Shown here: positions 1 to 7,146 of the stretch, in pieces
Position numbering within the stretch: the first letter of the stretch is position 1
How the letters are laid out: the number at the start of each line of letters is the position of its first letter
DNA from: JAEUIX01 sp964611125
Lineage (GTDB): Bacteria > Planctomycetota > Phycisphaerae > Phycisphaerales > UBA1924
Direction: 5' to 3'
NCBI GenBank assembly: GCA_964611125.1
Contig: CAZSZO010000001.1
Location: 124,001-188,000, forward strand
Length of the DNA stretch: 64,000 nucleotides
Position numbers and translations under genes: made by a program
Notes under the pieces: model-generated
Databases searched by the model: none
The model's input: the letters and a program-made list of their open reading frames with translations, nothing else
What the model was told of the DNA's origin: nothing

Positions 1-555
1 CAGCTCCCACCGCCCCAGCCGGGCCCCCGCCGCGTACCCCGTCGCAAAGGTCGGCTGGGCGTCGGCGAGCTTCTCGTTCCAGAACAGCTCACCCTTGAAC
101 CCCCCGTCGCCTTCGAGGAGCTTGTGCCCCGCCGTCTTGTCCAGCACCGGGAACACCACCGCCGCGCTTGAAAAAGCAAACGACCGCGGCTCCGGAACAT
201 ACGACTTGTCGATGATCTTCCGCACCGATCCCGCCTCGACATGCAGCGTCAGCGTCGCCGTCCAGTCCTTCATCTTCTCGCGCGACAGGATCTGGCCCGG
301 CGTCGGCGCCGGCGGCGGCCCGGGCTGGTTCGAGTTCGGCTGCGTCGGCTGCGTAGGGGCCGGCGCCGGCTTCTTCTTCTTGTCACGGTCCCGGTCGAGC
401 TGGGCCGAGGCTGGCGCCGCCGCCAGGGCCAGCACCATCGCCCCCATCAGCAGCCCAGCGACCGCGCGAGGGCGCGCCCCGTGCGCCGCGGCCGGCTGAA
501 CACCTGATCCTGGGAACTGGCGGGAGGGGTTGACGGCCTGGCTGACGCGATTCAT
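1..555 (-). CDS. Secreted protein of unknown function (C-terminus beyond window)
   Basis: An open frame runs on the minus strand from ATG at 555 off the left edge, giving at least 185 residues with no stop. The N-terminus has a basic stretch, a hydrophobic segment (LLMGAMVLALAAAPASAQ, about residues 36-53) and an Ala-x-Ala cleavage site, so export is likely. A Lys-rich then Pro/Thr/Gln-rich linker follows, then a folded region containing WTATLTLHVEAGSVRKI. I do not recognise the family. The first ~35 residues before the hydrophobic core are long for a signal peptide, so a later start such as the ATG within LLMGAM is possible. Product unknown; export is inferred from the signal only. Confidence 0.7.
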   Translation of the reverse strand, partial: MNRVSQAVNPSRQFPGSGVQPAAAHGARPRAVAGLLMGAMVLALAAAPASAQLDRDRDKKKKPAPAPTQPTQPNSNQPGPPPAPTPGQILSREKMKDWTATLTLHVEAGSVRKIIDKSYVPEPRSFAFSSAAVVFPVLDKTAGHKLLEGDGGFKGELFWNEKLADAQPTFATGYAAGARLGRWEL

Positions 556-716
556 GGGATGGGCCTCTCGTTGGGGTCGCCACTTGCACACGACCTCGAC
601 ACATCGTACAGCCACGCCACGAGCCGGGCGCCACCCTTGTGTACGCCCGGACCGACCAGTCGGATTCCAAAACACCCCGGCCACACGCCCCCGTCGCCCT
701 GCCTCTCCCTCCGGCC

Positions 717-735
717 GAGGCCCACCCTGGGCCTC
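717..735 (-). terminator. Perfect hairpin over the scpB stop codon
   Basis: GAGGCCCA and TGGGCCTC form an 8-bp perfect stem with a CCC loop, and the arm overlaps the TGA stop of scpB. No T-run follows on the minus strand, so this is only a possible terminator or an mRNA 3'-end protecting structure. Confidence 0.3.
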
Positions 736-1657
736 AACCACCCCGGCTCAGCGTCAGGCCCACTTCCCCCGGCGCCGGCAGATCCTTGATGCTCGAAAGC
801 CCGAACGCCGCGAGGAACTGCTTCGTCGTCGCGTACAGCAGCGGCCGCCCCAGCTCCTCGGCACGCCCCGCGATGGTGATCAGCCGGCGGTCCAGCAGCG
901 TTTTCACCACCTCGCCGCAGGCGACCCCGCGGATCGCCTCCAGTTGGGCCCGCGTCACCGGCTGGCGATACGCGATGATCGCCAGGGTTTCGATCGCCGG
1001 GCGGCTGAGCTTCGCGTGCGCGGTCACGCCATGCAGGGCCGCGATCGCCGGGCCGTGCTGCGGGAGCGTCATGAACCGGTAGCCCCCCGCCACGGTCTCA
1101 ACACGGAAACTCCGCCCCGTCTGCTCATAGGCCTGGTTCAGCAACGCCACCGCGCGGCTGATCACCGCCTCAGGGTCGAGCTCGCCCGAGGCGCCCTTGC
1201 GCCTGCGGACAGCCCGCTTGGGCTTGGCCGGCGCTGGCGCAGACTCCGGCGCCGACGCCGAGGCCGACGAATCGCCATCCGGCGGGCTGATCTCCGCGCC
1301 GGGCGCCGCAACCGTCGTCCCAGACTCGGGCGGCGGCTCATCAGGGGCGATCAGGCCCAGAGCCTGCCCCAGCCGCCGCGGCGGGATCGCCCGCGGGCTC
1401 GAGATCAGCAGGGCTTCAACCCCGCTTGCCAGGCTGGCCGCCTTGGCTTCGAGGGCCGCCGCGAAGGGGTCGGCCACGCCCTCGCTGGCCACGCCCTCCC
1501 CGGTTGGGCCCGCGGGCCGGCCTTCCGAGGGCGCAAGCCCGCTGATGTCGATCACCACCGGCGCGGCCGCCGGCTGGGTCGAAAGGGGTGGTGCATTGTC
1601 CTGTCCGGCTTCGGGGAGCGTCCCTGCTTCGTGCCGGGTCTGCGCTGCGTGCGCCAT
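734..1657 (-). CDS. scpB: Segregation and condensation protein B (ScpB)
   Basis: Kleisin-interacting winged-helix protein of the SMC-ScpAB condensin complex, acting on the chromosome. After a poorly conserved Ala/Pro-rich N-terminal half, the C-terminal part carries the typical paired winged helices: the segments AVALLNQAYEQTGRSFRV, SRPAIETLAIIAYRQPVT and GVACGEVVKTLLDRRLI are hallmark ScpB sequence. I chose ATG at 1657, 307 residues; a GTG at 1705 would add 16 residues. The ~170-residue low-complexity stretch before the conserved core is longer than in most ScpB proteins. No scpA is visible next to it. It lies downstream of a sugar-type permease gene and a palindrome array, so co-transcription is uncertain. 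Confidence 0.88.
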   Translation of the reverse strand: MAHAAQTRHEAGTLPEAGQDNAPPLSTQPAAAPVVIDISGLAPSEGRPAGPTGEGVASEGVADPFAAALEAKAASLASGVEALLISSPRAIPPRRLGQALGLIAPDEPPPESGTTVAAPGAEISPPDGDSSASASAPESAPAPAKPKRAVRRRKGASGELDPEAVISRAVALLNQAYEQTGRSFRVETVAGGYRFMTLPQHGPAIAALHGVTAHAKLSRPAIETLAIIAYRQPVTRAQLEAIRGVACGEVVKTLLDRRLITIAGRAEELGRPLLYATTKQFLAAFGLSSIKDLPAPGEVGLTLSRGG

Positions 1658-1808
1658 GCTCGGGCATCCTTCCGCGCTCCGCGCGGGAGAGAGTGTTTGG
1701 GCCACTGATCGGGCTGGAGGGCCCTCGCGGCGATCATACCACGGCGCAGGCCAGAATCGCGTCTGCGGCCCGCCAATCAGAAGGTCGTTTGGCGGGCCCG
1801 ACCAAGAA

Positions 1809-1901
1809 GCCCGCTCCGCGGGCCCGGGTTGGCAGCCCGCTCAGCGGGCCCGGGTTGGCAGCCCGCTCAGCGGGCCCGACCAAGAAGCCCGCTCAGCGGG
1901 C
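1809..1901. repeat. Array of four 15-bp GC palindromes, 26-bp period
   Basis: Four copies of the palindrome GCCCGCTCAGCGGGC (first copy GCCCGCTCCGCGGGC) lie at 1809-1823, 1835-1849, 1861-1875 and 1887-1901. Each is followed by an 11-bp spacer of the form CCGGGTTGGCA or CCGACCAAGAA. The last copy overlaps the stop codon of the permease gene on the minus strand. The same 15-mer forms the core of the intrinsic terminator after tig at 26343-26373, but no T-run follows here. Probably an amplified terminator or hairpin element between permease and scpB. Confidence 0.85.
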
Positions 1902-3101
1902 CCGACTGGTCAGCCGCTGCTTGGTCTGGTCCACCACCACCGCGCACACGATCGCCAGGCCGATGACGATTTCCTTGTAGCTCTGGTCGATCTCGATCAT
2001 CAGGATGCTGTTGTCGATGAGCTGGATGATGATCGCCCCGAGCACCGCCCCCAGGGCCGAGCCCCGGCCGCCCGAGAGCGACGCCCCCCCCACCACCGTC
2101 GCCGCGATCACGCTCAGCTCATACCCCTTGCCGGCGTCCGAGGTCCCCGCGCCGTAGTACCCCAGGAACATCGTCGCCGAGAGCCCCGCGAGGGCCCCGC
2201 ACAGCGTGAACATGGCCACCTTGACCAGCCCCACCGGCACCCCGGCGTAGCGGGCGGCAGTCTCGTTACCGCCAATGGCGAAGATCCGCCGCCCGAAGAC
2301 CGTCCGGGCCAGCACGAAGACCCCGCCCAGCGCCACCGCGATCATCACGAGCATGGGCGCCGGGGTGACCCCGAACACCTCGGCCCGGAAGAAGCCCTTG
2401 ACGAACGACTCGGGAAACTGGGCCACCGACTGGCCCTGCGTGGCCACGAACGCAATCCCGCGATAGACCGCCATGCCCCCCAGCGTGATGATGAACGGGT
2501 GCACCCGCAGGCCGACGGTCGCCGCGCCGTTCACCAGCCCGCACAGCGCCCCCACGCCCACGGTCACCACCAGGCCCACCGGCAGGCTGAAGTACAGCGG
2601 CACGGGCGACTCCGGCCCGGTGTTGATCGCGTGCAGGGCCATCGCGCCCAGGATCGCCGACAGGGCGTAGATCGACCCCACCGACAAGTCGATCCCGCCC
2701 ATGACGATGATGCCCGTCATGCCCACGGCCATCACCGCGATGAAGCTCGCCGCAGTGAGGACCGAGAGGATGTTGTCGCGATTGAGGAACTTGTTGACCA
2801 GGCTCTCGCGCTTCAGGGTGAGCCGCTCGCCCGCGGCGATGGCGGTGTACCCCGCAGCGCGGGTGTAGGTGGTCTGGCGGCCGGCGACCTCGATCACGAA
2901 CGACTCGCCGTCACCCTCGCCGATCAGGCGGGCGCCGGGCGGCTGATCGATGAACTGGCGGGAGACGATCGGCCCGTTGCGCAGGTGGGTGGTGAGGGCC
3001 AGCCCCAGCACCATGAGCGCGATGACGACGATCAGCCCGAACTCCTGGGCGGCGATCAGGCGCAGCCAGAGCGAAGGACGGGGACGCGATGTCGAACTCA
3101 T
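1893..3101 (-). CDS. Ribose/sugar-type ABC transporter permease
   Basis: Inner-membrane permease of the RbsC/AraH class (BPD_transp_2 fold), about 402 residues with multiple hydrophobic helices. The diagnostic segment GGIDLSVGSIYALSAILGA lies in the N-terminal third, and the C-terminal half has TVVGGASLSGGRGSALGAVLG, which is typical of sugar permeases. Between the first helix and the core lies a hydrophilic insert of roughly 75 residues (from about THLRNGP to NRDNILS) that classical RbsC proteins lack; it would be an extracytoplasmic loop. ATG at 3101 was preferred to GTG at 3116. No ATPase or binding protein is adjacent in the window, so the substrate cannot be named. The stop codon sits in the palindrome array. 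Confidence 0.87.
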   Translation of the reverse strand: MSSTSRPRPSLWLRLIAAQEFGLIVVIALMVLGLALTTHLRNGPIVSRQFIDQPPGARLIGEGDGESFVIEVAGRQTTYTRAAGYTAIAAGERLTLKRESLVNKFLNRDNILSVLTAASFIAVMAVGMTGIIVMGGIDLSVGSIYALSAILGAMALHAINTGPESPVPLYFSLPVGLVVTVGVGALCGLVNGAATVGLRVHPFIITLGGMAVYRGIAFVATQGQSVAQFPESFVKGFFRAEVFGVTPAPMLVMIAVALGGVFVLARTVFGRRIFAIGGNETAARYAGVPVGLVKVAMFTLCGALAGLSATMFLGYYGAGTSDAGKGYELSVIAATVVGGASLSGGRGSALGAVLGAIIIQLIDNSILMIEIDQSYKEIVIGLAIVCAVVVDQTKQRLTSRAR

Positions 3102-3144
3102 GGGGGCTGAGGTCACGAGCGGAGATCATACCGACCTGACGGCC

Positions 3145-4143
3145 TCAGTCGATCGTCTGCACACGCCGGCTGCGGTTCCGATCGATCACGTTGACGCTCT
3201 GGCTGTTGCTGTTGCTGGTGCTGAAGAAGGTGTCCTGAATGTCGTACTTGACCAGCTCGCCGTGGCCGTCGGTGAACACGTAGTTGGCCCCGTCGGTCCC
3301 GTGGTTGTCCGCCTTGGCCATGAAGCCAGCGCGGATGTCCGACCCCGTCGGCCGGTCCTGAGAGCCGTAGTACCAGGCCCGCGTGCTCAGGTCAGGCGCG
3401 TTGGTCTCATCACCCCAGAGCGGAGCGGGCTTGATGATCACGCCCTCGTCGGTCTTGAACCCGGCGATGTACAGGTAGGAGACGTTGTACGAGATGACCT
3501 CAAACTCGTTGGCGGGCGTCTTCGGGATCTTGACGGGTGCGTTGGGCATCGCGGGCGCCGCCGAAGGGGAGAACGTCGCCTGCGGCCCGTAGTTGCGGTC
3601 CTCCCGATCGGCTGGGCACGTCAGGATACCGAATCCTTCGATATACGCCTTCAGGATGGGCTGCGTGAGGCGCTGAAGGACCCTGCCCGACGGATCCGTC
3701 CGGGGCTGCGAGTACTCAGCGGTGGCGTAGTTACCGGCCGACACGAACCCATAATCGCCGACCGGTGCGGAATCCCCACCGTCAGGGTTCTGAAAAAGAC
3801 TGAAGAACCCGGCGACGCCGCCTGCGACCCACTGCTCGGACAACGAGCGGCCCGAAGCGTTGTTCCAGGCCTGCCAGCCGCTTGAATTGAACGGAATCAG
3901 TGGGTACCAGTTCTTCTGGTCGTTGGCGTACTGGGTCATCGCCAGGCCCGTCTGGCGCACCTGGGAGAGGCACTTGACCTGCTGGGCCGACTTGCGGGCG
4001 TTGGCCAACGCGGGCAGCAGAATGCCCACCAGCAACGCGATGATCGCGATCACCACCAGCAGTTCAATCAGCGTGAAACCACGCTCCGCTGTAACCGATT
4101 GCGACGGATGACAACGGCGGCGTGCAAGGTGGGTGCTCGACAT
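3145..4143 (-). CDS. Prepilin-type N-terminal cleavage/methylation protein (pseudopilin)
   Basis: 332 residues. Residues ~20-45 carry the type IV prepilin signal G|FTLIELLVVIAIIALLVGI, cleaved and methylated by prepilin peptidase. This is followed by the typical NARKSAQQVKCLSQVRQ coil and a large globular domain. Near the C-terminus VFTDGHGELV resembles the H-x-DGH motif of the large planctomycete prepilin families. It presumably assembles in, or is exported through, a type II secretion-like pseudopilus in the envelope. It is divergent from the dockerin-tailed secreted protein at 4679, sharing a 535-bp control region that contains a LacI-type operator. The family is greatly expanded in Planctomycetota; the ligand or role is unknown. 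Confidence 0.85.
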   Translation of the reverse strand: MSSTHLARRRCHPSQSVTAERGFTLIELLVVIAIIALLVGILLPALANARKSAQQVKCLSQVRQTGLAMTQYANDQKNWYPLIPFNSSGWQAWNNASGRSLSEQWVAGGVAGFFSLFQNPDGGDSAPVGDYGFVSAGNYATAEYSQPRTDPSGRVLQRLTQPILKAYIEGFGILTCPADREDRNYGPQATFSPSAAPAMPNAPVKIPKTPANEFEVISYNVSYLYIAGFKTDEGVIIKPAPLWGDETNAPDLSTRAWYYGSQDRPTGSDIRAGFMAKADNHGTDGANYVFTDGHGELVKYDIQDTFFSTSNSNSQSVNVIDRNRSRRVQTID

Positions 4144-4678
4144 GGGGCGAACTCCAGAGATCCATCGGTTTCGGCGGCGAGAATTCGCCTGCCTATACGT
4201 CGCACAGGGCGGTGAAGCCGCGTCCGGGCGTCAAGACAGTATCGGCTCTCAGGGGGCTTCTGCAAGGGGGGAGGCCGAGAATGTGCAGGCTTGCCGCCCG
4301 CCACACCACCGCTCCGAACCGGGCAAACCGTGCAACCAATGCCCATCCGGAGCCGACTGGTGGCGTGCCCGCGGGCATCGACTGGTCGCTGTAATCGGTT
4401 ACACGATCCTCCTAGTCTCAAACCGTGAACGATTTCCAACACGCGATTCTGAGTCGATAACGCCGCCGGTCGAAATCCCGCCTTCCTACCGGAAAACAGC
4501 GTTTTTCATGTTCCTGCAACCGATTTCCGAGTTATTCTTTTGCAAGCCCCCCGCTGTCGCAGGGGTGGCTGTGCAGTCGGAGGCTGACGGATCAAGCTGT
4601 CCATCGTGTTCGGGAGGCGGCGCCGTCAGCCGGCCGCGCCCGACATTGTCCACACCCCTCGAGAAGGAGCGGTCAGAG
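4144..4678. other. Divergent control region (535 bp)
   Basis: No convincing gene. It separates a minus-strand pseudopilin from a plus-strand secreted protein and is clearly richer in A/T at 4380-4550 than its surroundings. It holds the LacI-type dyad at 4390-4403 and, just before the plus-strand gene, a strong ribosome-binding site GAGAAGGAGC at 4661-4670. The plus-strand frame is open back to 4133, but that extension has no signal peptide at its front and lies upstream of the clear start. Confidence 0.7.
4390..4403. promoter_or_regulatory. LacI-family-like operator
   Basis: TGTAATCGGTTACA is a nearly perfect dyad centred on CG (half-sites TGTAATC and TGTAACC, 6 of 7 matching), the form typical of LacI/GalR-family operators. 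A related, weaker sequence TGTAACCGATTGCG lies near 4090 inside the pseudopilin start region. No LacI regulator is encoded in the window, so the regulator is unknown. Confidence 0.5.
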
Positions 4679-6847
4679 ATGTTGCAACGCCCATGTACCC
4701 AGTCAACGCTTGCGCTCGCCATTGTGCTCTGCGCAGGCCTCCCCTCGGCCCTGGCCCAGCCCGTCGTCGACGGCGTGAAGGACGACGCTTACGGCGCCCC
4801 CAAGTGGGTCAACCTGAACGCCACCGGCTTCGGCAACAACGGCGATATCCCTGACCCCTGCAACCCCAACCTGCCCGGCGGCGACCCCGCCGCGGTCACC
4901 ACCGGCGTGGAGTTCGGCGTCCCCGTCTCCTCGCTGGGCGGCCTGGCCCTGGGCGCCTCCGTCAAGGTGATGGCGGCGATCAACGGCGGCGGCAACGACT
5001 TCTTCTCGAACCAGTTCCTCCCCTCGCTCCCCGCCGGTTCGGGCAACCTGGGCGAGCCCCGCAACGTGAACCTGAGCACGATCGCGGGCGACCAGTTCGC
5101 TCAGTTCGTCCCCGCCGTGGTCAGCGTGGCCCCCTCGCTCAACGGCTCGCTGGCCGGCGACGGCTACGGCGCCGCGATCGCCCTGCAGCTCAACCGCACG
5201 GGCTTCGGCAACGCCACCAACGGCTCGGCGACCGCCGGCAACGGGTCGGAGCTCGACGGGATGTACTGCGTTCGCTTTGACAACGGCACCCCCGGTGACG
5301 CCACCGATGACGTGCTCTACTTCTGCTTCACGGGCAATGTTGAGTCGAACTTCAACAAGCTCAACGTGTTCTTCGACACCATCGCCGGCGCCGGCCAGAA
5401 CCGCCTGCTGGGCAACAACAGCGGGGCCGACTTCGGCGCCCTCAACCGCATGGGCGACAGCGGCACGGGCAACGGCCTGACCTTCGATGCCGATTTCACC
5501 CCTGACTACATCGTCTGGGGCGGCAACGGCGGCGACACCCCGACCTTCTTCCCGAACTACGCCGAGCTCCTCGACGGCGGCAACGGCCTGGGCGCGTTCC
5601 AGGGCTGCTATGTCAACGGCGCGCCCGGCGGCCAGAGCAACTGCGGCAACCAGGCGAACCTCGCGGGCTGGAACTGCGACAACTCCAACACCGCCGGCGT
5701 CGCGGCGACCTGCCCCCCGCCCCCCCCGCCGCCCAGCGATCGCGACGCCGCGACCGGCTCGGAGATCGACGCGGTCTACTCCGTGCTCGACACGGTCAAC
5801 AACCGCCTGTACATCATGGTGACGGGCAACCTGCAGAACGAGGACACCAGCCCCACCGGCAACGGCGGCAACAAGATCATGCTCTTCGTCGACGCCCAGT
5901 CGGGCGGCCAGAACCGGATGCGCGGCGACAACGTCGACATCTCGTTCGGCAACCTCAACCGCCTCGGCGATGACGGCTCAGGCAACGGCCTGACCTGGGA
6001 CACCGGCTTCTCGCCCGACTACTGGGTGCAGTACAAGAACGTCGGCCCCAACAACGCCGTCGTCCATGTCATGGACAGCGCCGTGCTCCGGTCCGACGGC
6101 CGGCGCATCGTGCCCTTCCTGGGCGGCTCGCTCGACTACGGCGCCTACTTCGGCGGCCCCAAGAGCGACTCCCGCTACCGCCCCGCCCGCTACGACGGCA
6201 ACTCGTTCGTGGCGGGCGCCGGGTTCCTCGACCCCAACGACCAGGACGGCTCGGTTGCGAACATCTACACCAACTTCGCCGCCCGCTCCACGGGTGACTC
6301 GCTCGTGGTCGGCCAGGTGCCCCCCTTCGCGCCGCCCTTCAACGCCCCCGTCGGCGTCGGCGGCAAGCTGATCTTCGACATGGACAACGGCAACACCGGC
6401 GGCGTCTCGGGCACGAGCGGCGCCGGCGGCGAGAACGCCACCAAGGGACTTGAGATCTCGATCGACCTGGCCGAACTCGGCTGGGACGGCACGAGCGCCA
6501 TCCTCCTGGGCGGCTTCGTCATCAATAACGACGGCACGTTCCTCTCCAACCAGGTGATCGGCGGTCTGCCCGCCGGCTCGGGCAACCTGGGCGGCAACGT
6601 CCGCGGCCTCAACTTCAACAACATCGCCGGCACGCAGCACATCTCGCTGGTCTCAGGCCCCTCGGCCTGCTCGCTGGACCTCAACGGCGACGGCAACGTC
6701 GATCCTGACGACCTCTCCGACGCCATCTCGCGGTTCTTCGACACCACCGTGACCTTCGACTACGACAACAACGGCTTCGAGGATCCCGATGATCTCTCGA
6801 CCTACATCTCCGACTACTTCACGCTTCCCCTCCCCCCCGGCTGCTGA
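4679..6847 (+). CDS. Large secreted protein with C-terminal GC-type dockerin-like domain
   Basis: 722 residues. ATG at 4679 follows a strong GAGAAGGAGC Shine-Dalgarno and begins a signal peptide (hydrophobic core LALAIVLCAG, cleavage near SALA|Q). The body has internal repetition: SLPAGSGNLGEPRNVNLSTI near residue 120 and GLPAGSGNLGGNVRGLNF near residue 640, and two NRMRGDN/NRLLGNN-type segments, suggesting duplicated beta domains. The C-terminus has two calcium-loop repeats, DLNGDGNVDPDDLSDAI and DYDNNGFEDPDDLSTYI, and ends ...LPPGC. This tail recurs in the small protein at 59673. Role unknown; probably cell-surface or extracellular. A strong terminator follows at 6936. Confidence 0.82.
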   Translation: MLQRPCTQSTLALAIVLCAGLPSALAQPVVDGVKDDAYGAPKWVNLNATGFGNNGDIPDPCNPNLPGGDPAAVTTGVEFGVPVSSLGGLALGASVKVMAAINGGGNDFFSNQFLPSLPAGSGNLGEPRNVNLSTIAGDQFAQFVPAVVSVAPSLNGSLAGDGYGAAIALQLNRTGFGNATNGSATAGNGSELDGMYCVRFDNGTPGDATDDVLYFCFTGNVESNFNKLNVFFDTIAGAGQNRLLGNNSGADFGALNRMGDSGTGNGLTFDADFTPDYIVWGGNGGDTPTFFPNYAELLDGGNGLGAFQGCYVNGAPGGQSNCGNQANLAGWNCDNSNTAGVAATCPPPPPPPSDRDAATGSEIDAVYSVLDTVNNRLYIMVTGNLQNEDTSPTGNGGNKIMLFVDAQSGGQNRMRGDNVDISFGNLNRLGDDGSGNGLTWDTGFSPDYWVQYKNVGPNNAVVHVMDSAVLRSDGRRIVPFLGGSLDYGAYFGGPKSDSRYRPARYDGNSFVAGAGFLDPNDQDGSVANIYTNFAARSTGDSLVVGQVPPFAPPFNAPVGVGGKLIFDMDNGNTGGVSGTSGAGGENATKGLEISIDLAELGWDGTSAILLGGFVINNDGTFLSNQVIGGLPAGSGNLGGNVRGLNFNNIAGTQHISLVSGPSACSLDLNGDGNVDPDDLSDAISRFFDTTVTFDYDNNGFEDPDDLSTYISDYFTLPLPPGC

Positions 6848-6935
6848 TGCCGGGCGGGCCGCGCTGAGCCGTCGTCGTTGACGGTTCATTGACGGTCCAT
6901 CGAGGTGCTCGCGAGTTCTCGCAGCGACTTCTCAC

Positions 6936-6969
6936 ACCGGCCGGTCCCCTCGCGGGGCCGGCCGGTTTT
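6936..6969 (+). terminator. Intrinsic terminator after the secreted-protein gene
   Basis: ACCGGCCGG-T-CCCC pairs with GGGGCCGGCCGGT around a TCGC loop (one bulged T), followed by TTTTCTTT. Classic Rho-independent structure about 90 bp after the stop codon. Confidence 0.9.
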
Positions 6970-7002
6970 CTTTGGCGGGCAGCCGCCCGCCCCGCGGTGC
7001 GC

Positions 7003-7146
7003 TCAGTCGTCGTCGTCCTGCACCACGCGATGGGCCGGGGTGTCGAGGTCGTCGAACTGGCCCGCCCGGGCCGCCCACATGAACGCCGCGACGCCCGCCC
7101 CGGCCATCAGCAACGCCAGCGGAATCACGATGAACAGCACGCTCAT
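7003..7146 (-). CDS. ccoS: cbb3 oxidase assembly protein CcoS
   Basis: 47 residues: one membrane helix (SVLFIVIPLALLMAGAGVAAF) followed by the conserved short tail WAARAGQFDDLDTPAHRV. This is the whole of the CcoS/FixS family, needed for cofactor insertion into cbb3 oxidase. ATG at 7146 overlaps the ccoI stop by 4 bp (ATGA), so it is translationally coupled as the last gene of the cco operon. Ends with four Asp residues. Confidence 0.92.
   Translation of the reverse strand: MSVLFIVIPLALLMAGAGVAAFMWAARAGQFDDLDTPAHRVVQDDDD

Noticed and set aside
1809..1901. CRISPR array
   Set aside because: Repeats are 15-bp perfect palindromes with nearly identical 11-bp spacers and no cas genes; spacers of a CRISPR array would differ.
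1197..3110. Long plus-strand open frame (637 codons) opposite scpB and the permease
   Set aside because: It is antisense to two genes with clear family motifs; in DNA of this GC content stop codons are rare, and its translation is Arg/His/Asp-rich without motifs.
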